Below, in pieces: positions 8,306 through 16,015 of a DNA stretch of 33,065 nucleotides (position 1 is its first letter; the number at the start of each line of letters is the position of its first letter). The translations under genes and the position numbers were made by a program. The notes below the pieces were generated by a model. It searched no databases and was not told the origin of the DNA. It saw only the letters and a program-made list of their open reading frames with translations. This DNA comes from JAQVOO01 sp964524755 (GTDB taxonomy: Bacteria > Spirochaetota > Spirochaetia > Sphaerochaetales > Sphaerochaetaceae). Location: the NCBI GenBank assembly GCA_964524755.1, contig CAZGDR010000019.1, forward strand, positions 1 to 33,065, written 5' to 3'.

Positions 8306-8324
8306 ACGGACCTAGGAGCCAAAT

Positions 8325-8873
8325 ATGACTATTACACAAGATTTAGAAATGAAACAAACCATAGCCGACAGCGTCGCACAAAAGATGTTGTTAGCCGCTC
8401 GGACAGCACCTAAAGCTCGTGGTAAAGATACCCTTATCGCAGCAGCTGCCGATAAAGAGGGGCGCAAAGCCATTGCCGCTCACATGCGCCGCATGGTAGG
8501 CGAGAATCGAGCAGCCACGTTCTTTTTACGTGATGCTGACAACCTCGAAGCAGCTGATGGTTTAGTGCTACTCGGTACGAGTATTGATCCTATGCGTTTG
8601 GACCACTGTGGTTTATGTGGCTTTGCCAATTGTGATGAGAAGGAAAAACATCCTAATCACCCCTGTGCCTTCAATACCGGTGATTTAGGTATAGCCATGG
8701 GTTCAGCCGTCAGCGTTGCCATGGATTCTCGTATTGATAACCGCGTCATGTTCTCGATTGGGATGGCTGTGCGTGATATGAAATTGTTAGGTGAAGAAGC
8801 AAAGATCGTGTATGGCATACCCCTAGCAATTGGGGGAGCAAACCCCTTCTTTGACCGCAAGCCCAAAAAATAG
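8325..8873 (+). CDS. DUF2148 ferredoxin-domain protein
   Basis: The 182-residue product belongs to the DUF2148 family, small cytoplasmic proteins with a four-cysteine iron-sulphur motif. The cysteines are C95, C98, C103 and C114 in DHCGLCGFANCDEKEKHPNH and the following PC, spaced C-x2-C-x4-C-x10-C. Around them are the conserved-looking MGSAVSVAMDSRIDNRVMFS and GIPLAIGGANPFFDRK stretches. Length is normal for the family. It probably binds one 4Fe-4S cluster; the redox partner is unknown. The ATG at 8325 follows AGGAG by six bases and has its own promoter. It converges on the lacI-type gene nine bases away, with no visible terminator between. Nothing in the neighbourhood suggests a pathway. 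Confidence 0.9.
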   Translation: MTITQDLEMKQTIADSVAQKMLLAARTAPKARGKDTLIAAAADKEGRKAIAAHMRRMVGENRAATFFLRDADNLEAADGLVLLGTSIDPMRLDHCGLCGFANCDEKEKHPNHPCAFNTGDLGIAMGSAVSVAMDSRIDNRVMFSIGMAVRDMKLLGEEAKIVYGIPLAIGGANPFFDRKPKK

Positions 8874-8882
8874 AGATAGTGT

Positions 8883-9917
8883 TTAAGAAAACGGACGACC
8901 CCCATGGGCTGTCAGAATCTTTATTTCAGGACGTAGCATCACTTGCTCCGGAAAACCTTCCCAGTCGCCACTGAGTCGCTTCAGAAGCAAAGTTATAACC
9001 TCTTCTCCAATACGCTCCATAGGTTGAGCAACTGCGTAATGACACAGTTTCAGCAAGGGGGCATAACTGAGATGGTCAAAACTAGCAATCACAAGATCTT
9101 TACTCTTTTCCGATGATAAGGATTCTAGAGCATAGGTAGTCGCCCCCACATGCAAAAGATCATTGGCTGTGAAAAAGGCTTGAGGAGGGTTGGGATACGA
9201 GAGAGCTTTTTGCATGAGATCACGGCCAGCTTGTTGGTTCATGGCCTTGCCCAACAATAAGAATTGCTCCTCTACAGGTAAATCAAATTCTTCCATCGCT
9301 ACACGGAAACCTTCCAATCGTTCCTGAGCTGTATAAACTGTGGGCTCTCCTCCTATATAACCAATCCGGGTAAATCCTTCGGCGTGTAAGGCCTGAATCA
9401 TCTTGCGTACCCCATAGCGGTTATCGACTAATACCGTATCGGCTTGCAAACCTCCGATTTTACGGTCAACCAAGACCAAAGGAATACTTGTTAAAGCCTT
9501 GCAGTTAAAATGATCACCCTCTGCACCAGCGGGAATGACGACTAAACCATCTACACTACGCTCAATAAAAATCTGCAATTTTTTTTGTTCTTCAGCGACG
9601 GAATCATTTGAAGAACCAATAATCATAGAATACCCTTTGGTGGCCAGAATCTTCTCCATAGTCACCACCATCTCCATAAAGAAAGTATTGTAAAGTTCAG
9701 GAGCAATAATACCAATAGTTCTTGTTTTTCGCGTCTTAAGAGAACGGGCCACTTCATTACGGCTGTAATCCAGCGATTGCATCGCCTCCACTACCCGCTT
9801 ACGAGTAGCGGGAGTAACCGTATGTTGGTGATTCAGTACACGCGAAACGGTAGCTATTGACACACCGGCCAACTGCGCCACCTCTTTTATTGTTACTGAA
9901 CCACTTCTCTCAGCCAT
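8883..9917 (-). CDS. LacI/GalR-family transcriptional regulator
   Basis: The 344-residue protein has the family layout: an N-terminal helix-turn-helix (VTIKEVAQLAGVSIATVSRV, residues about 8-27), a hinge helix (NEVARSLKTRKTRTIGI), and a periplasmic-binding-protein-like effector domain (GIIAPELYNTFF, SVDGLVVIPAG, IGYIGGEPTVYTAQERLEGF, ASFDHLSYAPLL). It should repress a sugar operon and release DNA on binding a sugar. It is the last gene after an ATPase-permease-binding protein set, so it very likely controls that set; a perfect LacI-type palindrome lies beside their promoter at 13963-13978. The ATG at 9917 has AGAGG five bases upstream (9923-9927). That site directly follows a strong terminator, so its expression may depend on read-through. 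The inducer sugar is not evident. Confidence 0.95.
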   Translation of the reverse strand: MAERSGSVTIKEVAQLAGVSIATVSRVLNHQHTVTPATRKRVVEAMQSLDYSRNEVARSLKTRKTRTIGIIAPELYNTFFMEMVVTMEKILATKGYSMIIGSSNDSVAEEQKKLQIFIERSVDGLVVIPAGAEGDHFNCKALTSIPLVLVDRKIGGLQADTVLVDNRYGVRKMIQALHAEGFTRIGYIGGEPTVYTAQERLEGFRVAMEEFDLPVEEQFLLLGKAMNQQAGRDLMQKALSYPNPPQAFFTANDLLHVGATTYALESLSSEKSKDLVIASFDHLSYAPLLKLCHYAVAQPMERIGEEVITLLLKRLSGDWEGFPEQVMLRPEIKILTAHGGRPFS

Positions 9918-9927
9918 GAAAACCTCT

Positions 9928-9960
9928 AAAAAAGGGTACCCCGGACAGTGCCGGGGACCC
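9928..9960 (-). terminator. Rho-independent terminator after the sugar-transport genes
   Basis: On the minus strand GGGTCCCCGG pairs with CCGGGGTACCC (one bulged A) across a CACTGT loop, followed by six T (9933-9928). It lies 38 bases past the binding-protein stop codon and ends one base before the lacI-type ribosome binding site, so it would end most transport transcripts before the regulator. Confidence 0.85.
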
Positions 9961-9998
9961 TATCTGTAATTTAATCAAAGACTAATAATACAATCTAA

Positions 9999-11096
9999 TC
10001 AGTCGTAGATTAGTCCCCTGATATCCGCATCGTCCATGTTCTGGTAATTGTAGAACTTGGCGCCGGTATCAACATCAGCAACTGGCTCACCTTTGTAAGC
10101 CTTATATGCTAGCTCAACTGCTTTGTATCCAATCGAGTATGGATCCTGGGTTACTGAACCAAGGAAATACTGATTGCGTACTGCGTTCTTCTGGGCTGCA
10201 CCCGCATCGTACCCAACTACGACTATGTTCCTAAGCGCTGCGCGAGACTTTAAAGTAGCACCATCGTTGGTTGCTGCTAAAAGACCCTTAACAGTAGCTT
10301 CGTTTGTGCAGAAGATACCGAGAATGTTGTCCGAAGTAGCTTTGTTTAATACAGCCTGAGCTGCATTGGTAGCATCAGTCATAGCGGCCGAAGCTGGAAC
10401 AACCATCTCAATAAATACTTTTTTACCCTTGGTAGGACTATCGCTAGCAATGTAAGCAGTATTACCGATAACAGCGATGTCATTCTTACTCAACGAACTC
10501 TTTTCGTCGATTAGTTTAACCATCGTGTCACGGAAACCTTTACCACGGCTGAGCAATGATTCACCCGAAGCATCCTGGTTCATAACCACGATCTTCACCG
10601 GTTTAGCAACTGTAGCAGTCTCAATTCTACCTTTAATCTCGGCAAACATTTTTTCAGCGGCCATTCCAGCTGCTGCATAGTTATTGGTAGAAGCGTTGGC
10701 CCAAATTGACCCTTCTGGTGCTTCTGGCACGCCAGAGTCAAAACCTATTACAGGAATACCCTGATTCTTGGTCTGTTGAAGCTGATCAAGTACACTACTG
10801 GTATTAAGAGCAGCTAGAGCAATCGCTACAGGATTTTTTGCCATAGCGTTATTCAACATCTCAACCTGAACCTGTACATCACTTTCAGAAGGTGGTCCTT
10901 CAAAAGTAATGTCAACATTGTAGGTTTCTGCTGCATCAAGTGCTCCCAATTTTACCTGTTGCCAGAAATCGTGTTGCTCACCTTTAGAGACAACTGCGAT
11001 ATATGGCTTTCCGCCCTCGCCCACACCCTGTGCGAACAATGGGGTCAGAGATGCCATTACAACCAGAGCCAATAAAACGACTAAGGTTTTTTTCAT
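9999..11096 (-). CDS. Sugar ABC transporter substrate-binding protein (CUT2/RbsB-like)
   Basis: The 365-residue protein captures a sugar outside the inner membrane and hands it to the permease. It has a signal peptide (MKKTLVVLLALVVMASLTPL, cleavage probably near LFA/QGV; a lipoprotein cysteine is absent), then the type I periplasmic-binding fold: IAVVSKGEQHDFWQQVKLGA, NAMAKNPVAIALAALNTSS, QGIPVIGFDSGVPE, GIFCTNEATVKGLLAA, VVVGYDAGAAQKNAV and GSVTQDPYSIGYKAVELAYK. These are typical of ribose/xylose/galactose-type binders. The ATG follows GGAGGG by six bases. It is the third gene of the transport operon; a stem-loop lies just upstream (11116-11135) and a terminator downstream, both suited to raising its level above that of the membrane parts. 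The sugar cannot be named. Confidence 0.93.
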   Translation of the reverse strand: MKKTLVVLLALVVMASLTPLFAQGVGEGGKPYIAVVSKGEQHDFWQQVKLGALDAAETYNVDITFEGPPSESDVQVQVEMLNNAMAKNPVAIALAALNTSSVLDQLQQTKNQGIPVIGFDSGVPEAPEGSIWANASTNNYAAAGMAAEKMFAEIKGRIETATVAKPVKIVVMNQDASGESLLSRGKGFRDTMVKLIDEKSSLSKNDIAVIGNTAYIASDSPTKGKKVFIEMVVPASAAMTDATNAAQAVLNKATSDNILGIFCTNEATVKGLLAATNDGATLKSRAALRNIVVVGYDAGAAQKNAVRNQYFLGSVTQDPYSIGYKAVELAYKAYKGEPVADVDTGAKFYNYQNMDDADIRGLIYD

Positions 11097-11115
11097 AGAT
11101 ACCCTCCTGTTAATT

Positions 11116-11135
11116 CCGGAAGACTACGCTTCCAG
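11116..11135 (-). other. Intercistronic stem-loop before the binding-protein gene
   Basis: CTGGAAG and CTTCCGG on the minus strand form a 7-bp stem (one G-U pair) with a six-base CGTAGT loop. It lies in the 72-base gap between permease and binding protein, about 20 bases before the start codon, with no T run. Such hairpins often protect a downstream binding-protein message from decay; that role here is inferred. Confidence 0.45.
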
Positions 11136-11168
11136 ATATTCTCTTACATGAACGGACACTCTTCAGAG

Positions 11169-12392
11169 TTACCGTTTCTCAAATTCCTTCTCTTCTTTAC
11201 GTTGAGCTAAAGCTTGCTCTTTCTCTATACGCTTCATCTTAGCGTATTCCTTTCTCATCTCAGAACGGACAGAGACCATCTCTGCTCTCAAAGTTGCCTT
11301 CTGTTCGGAACTGGCATCCACCATGTTCGTTTTCAGAACGGCAATCTTTTGCATCATCTTTTCTTTATATTCTGCTGAAGGGGAAAGAATACGTACTTCC
11401 GTCGCTTTCTTGGTCCGATAGATATCGAGTAACACAGCCCCTAGAACAACAATACCAGTAAAGAAGGTCTGATATTGGGACTGCAAGTTCATGGAAGGTA
11501 AACCAGCGCGTAGCACACTCATGATATAGACACCAATCATAGTTCCTAATACTGAGCCAGCACCACCACTGAGACTCGTACCACCAATGACTGCTCCGGC
11601 AATGGCATACAATTCAAAGCCTTGCCCTTGAGCCGGCATTACCGTGGTATAAACTGCTGCAAAGGCGATTCCACCAACACCAGCTAAGAAACCACTCACT
11701 ACATAAGCCATCATTTCCCACTTGGCAACATTGACACCACTAAGCCGAGCCGCCTCTTTGTTAGAGCCCACGGCAAAGATGTACCGTCCCATTTTGGTCC
11801 GCGTAAGAATTATAAAGGCAATGAATGCCGTCACAAAGAGGACCAAGGCCCCTGTTGGATACGAGGAGTTATCTTCAGCAATAAATTTAAAGATTCCTTT
11901 AAACCAGCCATCTGCAGCTCCACGAGCTGGGAATGTGGCACTACGTACATTAGAAACGATAGAACCGGTACCTAAACTGATCATCATGGTTCCCAAGGTC
12001 GCAATAAAGGGAGGAAGCCCAAGACGACTTACTAAAATCCCGTTAAAAAAACCAAATGCAGTTGATACAAATAAAATGAGTAATAACGAGAGCCACATAG
12101 GCCAACCCCATGTTTTATACGCTGTTCCTCCTATTATGGTAGCCGCCATCATGACCGTTCCACAAGATAAATCAATCCCTCCAGTAATAATAACGAATGT
12201 TACTCCAATGGCGATGAAACCAATATAGTAGGAAGAATCAAGGATGTTGACTAAGGTCGTATAAGAAAAGAAGTTCCTTCCAAATAGTGCAAAAAACGCA
12301 TATACAATCACTAAAGCTAGTGGGGCGAGAAGTTTCGACATATTCAAACTTTTGCTTCTCACTTTCAACTCTACATTATTCTTTGTTTCCAT
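11169..12392 (-). CDS. Sugar ABC transporter permease (CUT2/RbsC-like) with long charged tail
   Basis: This 407-residue membrane protein forms the sugar channel with the ATPase encoded just upstream. Family features are FFSYTTLVNILDSSYYIGFI, TFVIITGGIDLSCGTVMM, LPPFIATLGTMMISLGTGSI and the signature GAVIGGTSLSGGAGSVLGTM. RbsC-type permeases usually end near 320 residues. Here the last transmembrane segment ends near residue 325 and is followed by about 80 residues rich in K, E, M and A (EYKEKMMQKIAVLK to EKEFEKR), which look like a cytoplasmic coiled coil. The start is ATG, 12 bases after the ATPase stop codon. The tail is in frame and runs to a clean stop, so it does not look like a frameshift. 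Confidence 0.93.
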   Translation of the reverse strand: METKNNVELKVRSKSLNMSKLLAPLALVIVYAFFALFGRNFFSYTTLVNILDSSYYIGFIAIGVTFVIITGGIDLSCGTVMMAATIIGGTAYKTWGWPMWLSLLLILFVSTAFGFFNGILVSRLGLPPFIATLGTMMISLGTGSIVSNVRSATFPARGAADGWFKGIFKFIAEDNSSYPTGALVLFVTAFIAFIILTRTKMGRYIFAVGSNKEAARLSGVNVAKWEMMAYVVSGFLAGVGGIAFAAVYTTVMPAQGQGFELYAIAGAVIGGTSLSGGAGSVLGTMIGVYIMSVLRAGLPSMNLQSQYQTFFTGIVVLGAVLLDIYRTKKATEVRILSPSAEYKEKMMQKIAVLKTNMVDASSEQKATLRAEMVSVRSEMRKEYAKMKRIEKEQALAQRKEEKEFEKR

Positions 12393-12404
12393 ACGAGGTA
12401 ACTC

Positions 12405-13901
12405 CTATCCGCGCTGTGTCGCGAGAAGCATGACCTTCTCCTGCGTTGCTTCTTCTATATCAAGAAATCCAGTAAGTTTCCCTTCACACATCACTGCGAT
12501 CCGATCACTCATTCGTAAGACTTCATTCAATTCACTACTGATCATGATAATTGATTTGCCCTCTTGGGCTAGTTCATTCATTAAATGATAAATCTCACTC
12601 TTGGCTCCTACATCTATGCCTCTCGTCGGTTCATCAAAGATAAGAATAGAACTATTCTTAATCAACCATTTAGTAATAACCACTTTCTGTTGGTTTCCGC
12701 CAGAAAGGTTATTAACATATTGCGCCAAAGAAGGCGTCTTAACATCCAGTTTTTTTACATATTCAGCAGCTACATCGTGTAATTCTTTAAGTGGTAGAAA
12801 AAATCCAGGGCTCAAGTCTTCATACGAAGCCATCACCACATTCTCTTCCACTGAAAGTTTTACCGCTAAGCCAAACCGTTTACGGTCTTCAGAGAGATAG
12901 CCAATTCCTTGGCGTACCGCATCCATAGGGCTCTCTATGCGAGCTTTACGCCCATTAATCCAGATGTCACCAGTAGCTTTATCGGCTCCGTAGAGAGCCC
13001 GCATCGTTTCAGTTCTACCAGCTCCCATCAACCCGGCAAAACCGAGGATCTCACCTTTTCGTAATTCGAAAGAGACATCCTGGACTAATCGTCCAGCATT
13101 CAGATTTTCAACCTTAAGGATTACTGGAGCGTCTGGAGCAACGTTACTCTTGCTTTTTGGCTTTTCATAAATAACGCGCCCGACCATCATGTTAATCATC
13201 TCATCCTTAGTCAGGTTCTTTGTATCTCTCGTGCCAACATACTCACCATCTCGTAAGACGGTAACTCGGTCAGTAATTACCCCTATTTCATCCAGACGGT
13301 GACTGATGTAGATCATCCCCACCCCTTTAGAGGCCAATTCACGCATGATTTTGAACAGGTCGTCAATCTCGCGGTCTGTTAAAGCCGCTGAGGGCTCATC
13401 AAGGACCAACACCTTGAGATTATGACTAACCGCCTTGGCAATCTCAACCATCTGCTGCTTGCCAACGGTGAGGTTGCTCAACTTCTCTTCGGGATCAATT
13501 TGCATGTTCAGGCGTACAAATAAGTCAGCCGCACGCTGATTTTGCTTTTTCTCGTCTAAGAACCATCCCCTGCCTTTTGTTGTCTCACGCCCAATGAACA
13601 AGTTTTGAGCAACCGTAAGGTGCTCCATCATGTTCAATTCTTGGTGAACTATTGCAATACCTGCATCAAGCGCCTCTTTGGGTCCCTGGGGATTAAAGAG
13701 CTTCCCCATATAGTAAATTTCGCCCGAGTCTTTAGGGAATATTCCTGTTAACGCTTTCATGAGAGTCGACTTCCCTGCTCCGTTTTCACCAACTAAAGCA
13801 TGGATTTCTCCCTCGCGTAACTCGAAATCTACTCCTTTGAGCGCATGGACACCAGCAAATCGCTTGTCTATCTCTTTCATTGATAGCACTACATTACCCA
13901 C
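12405..13901 (-). CDS. Sugar ABC transporter ATP-binding protein (RbsA/MglA-like)
   Basis: The 498-residue product has two ABC domains in one chain, as usual for CUT2 importers. Domain one has Walker A GENGAGKST near residue 40, the family's variant signature LTVGKQQMVEIAKA and Walker B VLVLDEPSAAL. Domain two has a degenerate Walker A (GLMGAGRTE), signature LSGGNQQKV and Walker B ILIFDEPTRGID. An upstream in-frame ATG at 13919 exists, but I prefer GTG at 13901: AAGGAG lies eight bases before it, whereas the ATG lies before that site and almost on the transcription start. It is the first gene of the operon ATPase-permease-binding protein-(terminator)-lacI. A -35/-10 pair and a LacI-type palindrome lie directly upstream, suggesting sugar-dependent control. 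Confidence 0.93.
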   Translation of the reverse strand: MGNVVLSMKEIDKRFAGVHALKGVDFELREGEIHALVGENGAGKSTLMKALTGIFPKDSGEIYYMGKLFNPQGPKEALDAGIAIVHQELNMMEHLTVAQNLFIGRETTKGRGWFLDEKKQNQRAADLFVRLNMQIDPEEKLSNLTVGKQQMVEIAKAVSHNLKVLVLDEPSAALTDREIDDLFKIMRELASKGVGMIYISHRLDEIGVITDRVTVLRDGEYVGTRDTKNLTKDEMINMMVGRVIYEKPKSKSNVAPDAPVILKVENLNAGRLVQDVSFELRKGEILGFAGLMGAGRTETMRALYGADKATGDIWINGRKARIESPMDAVRQGIGYLSEDRKRFGLAVKLSVEENVVMASYEDLSPGFFLPLKELHDVAAEYVKKLDVKTPSLAQYVNNLSGGNQQKVVITKWLIKNSSILIFDEPTRGIDVGAKSEIYHLMNELAQEGKSIIMISSELNEVLRMSDRIAVMCEGKLTGFLDIEEATQEKVMLLATQRG

Positions 13902-13928
13902 AGTCGTCTCTCCTTGCATACACTCACT

Positions 13929-13956
13929 ATGTTACACTAGATTTCTCATATGTCAA
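13929..13956 (-). promoter_or_regulatory. Promoter of the sugar ABC operon
   Basis: On the minus strand a perfect -35 box TTGACA (13956-13951) is followed after 16 bases by TAACAT (13934-13929), a weaker -10. The transcript would start near 13922 and reach the preferred GTG start at 13901 after about 20 bases, including the AAGGAG site. Confidence 0.65.
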
Positions 13957-13962
13957 GACAAA

Positions 13963-13978
13963 TTGTAAACGTTTACAA
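13963..13978. promoter_or_regulatory. LacI-family operator palindrome
   Basis: TTGTAAACGTTTACAA is a perfect 16-bp palindrome with the central CG and GTAAACG half-site typical of LacI/GalR-type operators. It lies six bases upstream of the -35 box of the sugar ABC operon, whose last gene encodes a LacI-family regulator. I infer that this regulator binds here. Position just upstream of -35 could mean repression or, less often, activation. Confidence 0.8.
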
Positions 13979-14188
13979 GTTTTTAATAAAAACCCCTTAA
14001 TTTTAGGTAACTTATTTAGATATATGTTTATAGAAACACCTTTACTAATTATTGTGGCGTATAGATTTTTTCCACTAAATGAAGACATGAGATACTCTTC
14101 TCTCCCCTGTTCAAGCCAGAAAAAGGGAGTTATAGCCATCTTTTTAAGCGTTATGTCTGTGAGGTATTATCCATAAATGGTATGTGAA

Positions 14189-16006
14189 TTAATTTTTTGA
14201 ATCAGTCGTTTTTAATACAGCTAAAAAAGCCTGTTGTGGTATTTCTACATTCCCTACCATCTTCATGCGCTTCTTACCCTCTTTCTGTCTTTCCAACAAT
14301 TTACGCTTGCGGCTGATATCACCACCATAACATTTAGCTGTTACATCCTTACGGTAAGCATTAATTGTTTCACGGGCAACGATGTTACCACCGACGGCTC
14401 CTTGTAAGGCAATCTTAAACATCTGACGAGGAATTTCATCTTTCAGACTCAGACAAACTTGACGCGCACGAGACGGCGCATTGTCTCTAAATACAAGTTG
14501 GCTTAACGCATCCACAGGTTCTCCATTGACGAGGATATCGAGACGCACAAGGTTAGTTGTCTGATACCCAATTACATGGTAGTCAAAACTAGCATACCCG
14601 CGTGATACCGATTTAAGTCGGTCATAGAAATCAAAGAGAACTTCAGCTAACGGCATCTCATACACGAGCTCAACCCGTTTTTCATCCAGATAATTCATCG
14701 CAGTTTGCACGCCACGCTTTTCAATACACAAATTTATAATATTTCCCACATAGGTAGTCGGAGTAATAATTTCGGCTTTAATATAGGGCTCTTCAGAATA
14801 ATCGACGTGCATTGGATCAGGGTACGAGAGAGGATTATCAATTTTCAAACTCTCTCCATCCTTCATATGGACAATGTAGCGAACCGACGGGCTGGTAAAC
14901 ACAATAGAGAGGTCGAACTCGCGTTCAATTCTCTCCTGCACCACTTCTAAGTGGAGCATCCCGAGGAATCCACAGCGAAAACCGAATCCAAGAGCTATCG
15001 AAGAGTCCTTCTCATACACTAAGGAGGCATCGTTCAATTTCAAGCGATCGATAGCTTCCTGCAATTCTTCATAATCATTACTATCAACAGGGTAAATGGA
15101 TGAGAAAACTACCGGTTTAACCTCTTTAAATCCCGGTAAGGGACTTTTACAAGGTCGTCCGGTATCGGTGATGGTATCCCCAATGCGAATATCACTGATC
15201 GTTTTTATGCCGGCGATAAGGTAACCTACATCACCAGCACTCAGATGTTGCGTGCGTACTAAACCCATCTTAAAGATTCCGACCTCTTCTACAACATGTT
15301 CAGCAAACGTGGAGAAGAAGGTAATTTCCTGACCCTCTTTAATCACTCCATCAAAAACTCTGAAGTGGATAATAACACCACGATACGCATCATAATGGCT
15401 ATCGAAGATTAAAGCTCGCAGAGGTGCTCTTGGATCTCCTTTAGGAGCCGGAATGTGACGAACAATCGATTCAAATAACTCATCAATCCCTTGTCCAGTT
15501 TTCGCTGAAACAAGAGCCACAAGATCGGAATCGAGTCCTAAATCATGGTCAATCTGATGCATGCAGGCATCTATATCGGCACTGGGAAGATCAATCTTGT
15601 TAATCACTGGAATAATTTCGAGATTTAACTCCATAGCCATATACATATTGGCCAAAGTCTGTGCTTCGACTCCTTGAGCAGCATCGATGAGTAACAAAGC
15701 GCCCTCACACGAACTGATAGCGCGGGAAACTTCATACGAGAAGTCAACGTGACCAGGAGTGTCAACTAAATTCAGTTCATACTGCTGCCCATCTCGAGCT
15801 GTATAGGGGATAGTGACCGCCTGACTTTTAATGGTGATACCTCGTTCACGCTCAATATCCATGTTGTCCAACATTTGTTCTTGGGATGGACCGCGCGAAC
15901 GCACCAATTTAGCCATATCGATAAAACGGTCGGCTAGCGTTGATTTACCATGATCAATATGGGCAATAATGCAGAAATTACGAGTAAAATTGGAATCTTT
16001 AGACAT
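14189..16006 (-). CDS. lepA: Elongation factor 4, ribosome back-translocase LepA
   Basis: The 605-residue protein has full EF4 length and all expected parts. The GTPase domain carries G1 AHIDHGKS (15-22), ERGITIK (switch), DTPGHVDF (82-89) and NKID (136-139). The LepA-specific C-terminal region includes SVRYIVHMKDGESL, EEPYIKAEIITPT, SVSRGYASFDYHV and RRKRLLERQKEGKKRMK-like basic residues near the end (quoted from CYGGDISRKRKLLERQKEGK). EF4 acts on stalled or mistranslocated ribosomes. It is the last gene of the long minus-strand chain, nine bases behind ftsH, with GAGAG about seven bases before the ATG. No clear GC-rich terminator follows in the 269-base gap to the sugar operon promoter. Confidence 0.97.
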   Translation of the reverse strand: MSKDSNFTRNFCIIAHIDHGKSTLADRFIDMAKLVRSRGPSQEQMLDNMDIERERGITIKSQAVTIPYTARDGQQYELNLVDTPGHVDFSYEVSRAISSCEGALLLIDAAQGVEAQTLANMYMAMELNLEIIPVINKIDLPSADIDACMHQIDHDLGLDSDLVALVSAKTGQGIDELFESIVRHIPAPKGDPRAPLRALIFDSHYDAYRGVIIHFRVFDGVIKEGQEITFFSTFAEHVVEEVGIFKMGLVRTQHLSAGDVGYLIAGIKTISDIRIGDTITDTGRPCKSPLPGFKEVKPVVFSSIYPVDSNDYEELQEAIDRLKLNDASLVYEKDSSIALGFGFRCGFLGMLHLEVVQERIEREFDLSIVFTSPSVRYIVHMKDGESLKIDNPLSYPDPMHVDYSEEPYIKAEIITPTTYVGNIINLCIEKRGVQTAMNYLDEKRVELVYEMPLAEVLFDFYDRLKSVSRGYASFDYHVIGYQTTNLVRLDILVNGEPVDALSQLVFRDNAPSRARQVCLSLKDEIPRQMFKIALQGAVGGNIVARETINAYRKDVTAKCYGGDISRKRKLLERQKEGKKRMKMVGNVEIPQQAFLAVLKTTDSKN

Positions 16007-16015
16007 CTATATCTC

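Noticed and set aside
13927..14139. 70-codon minus-strand frame in the gap between lepA and the sugar operon
   Set aside because: It has no ribosome binding site, overlaps the operator and promoter of the sugar operon, and its sequence shows no recognisable domain.
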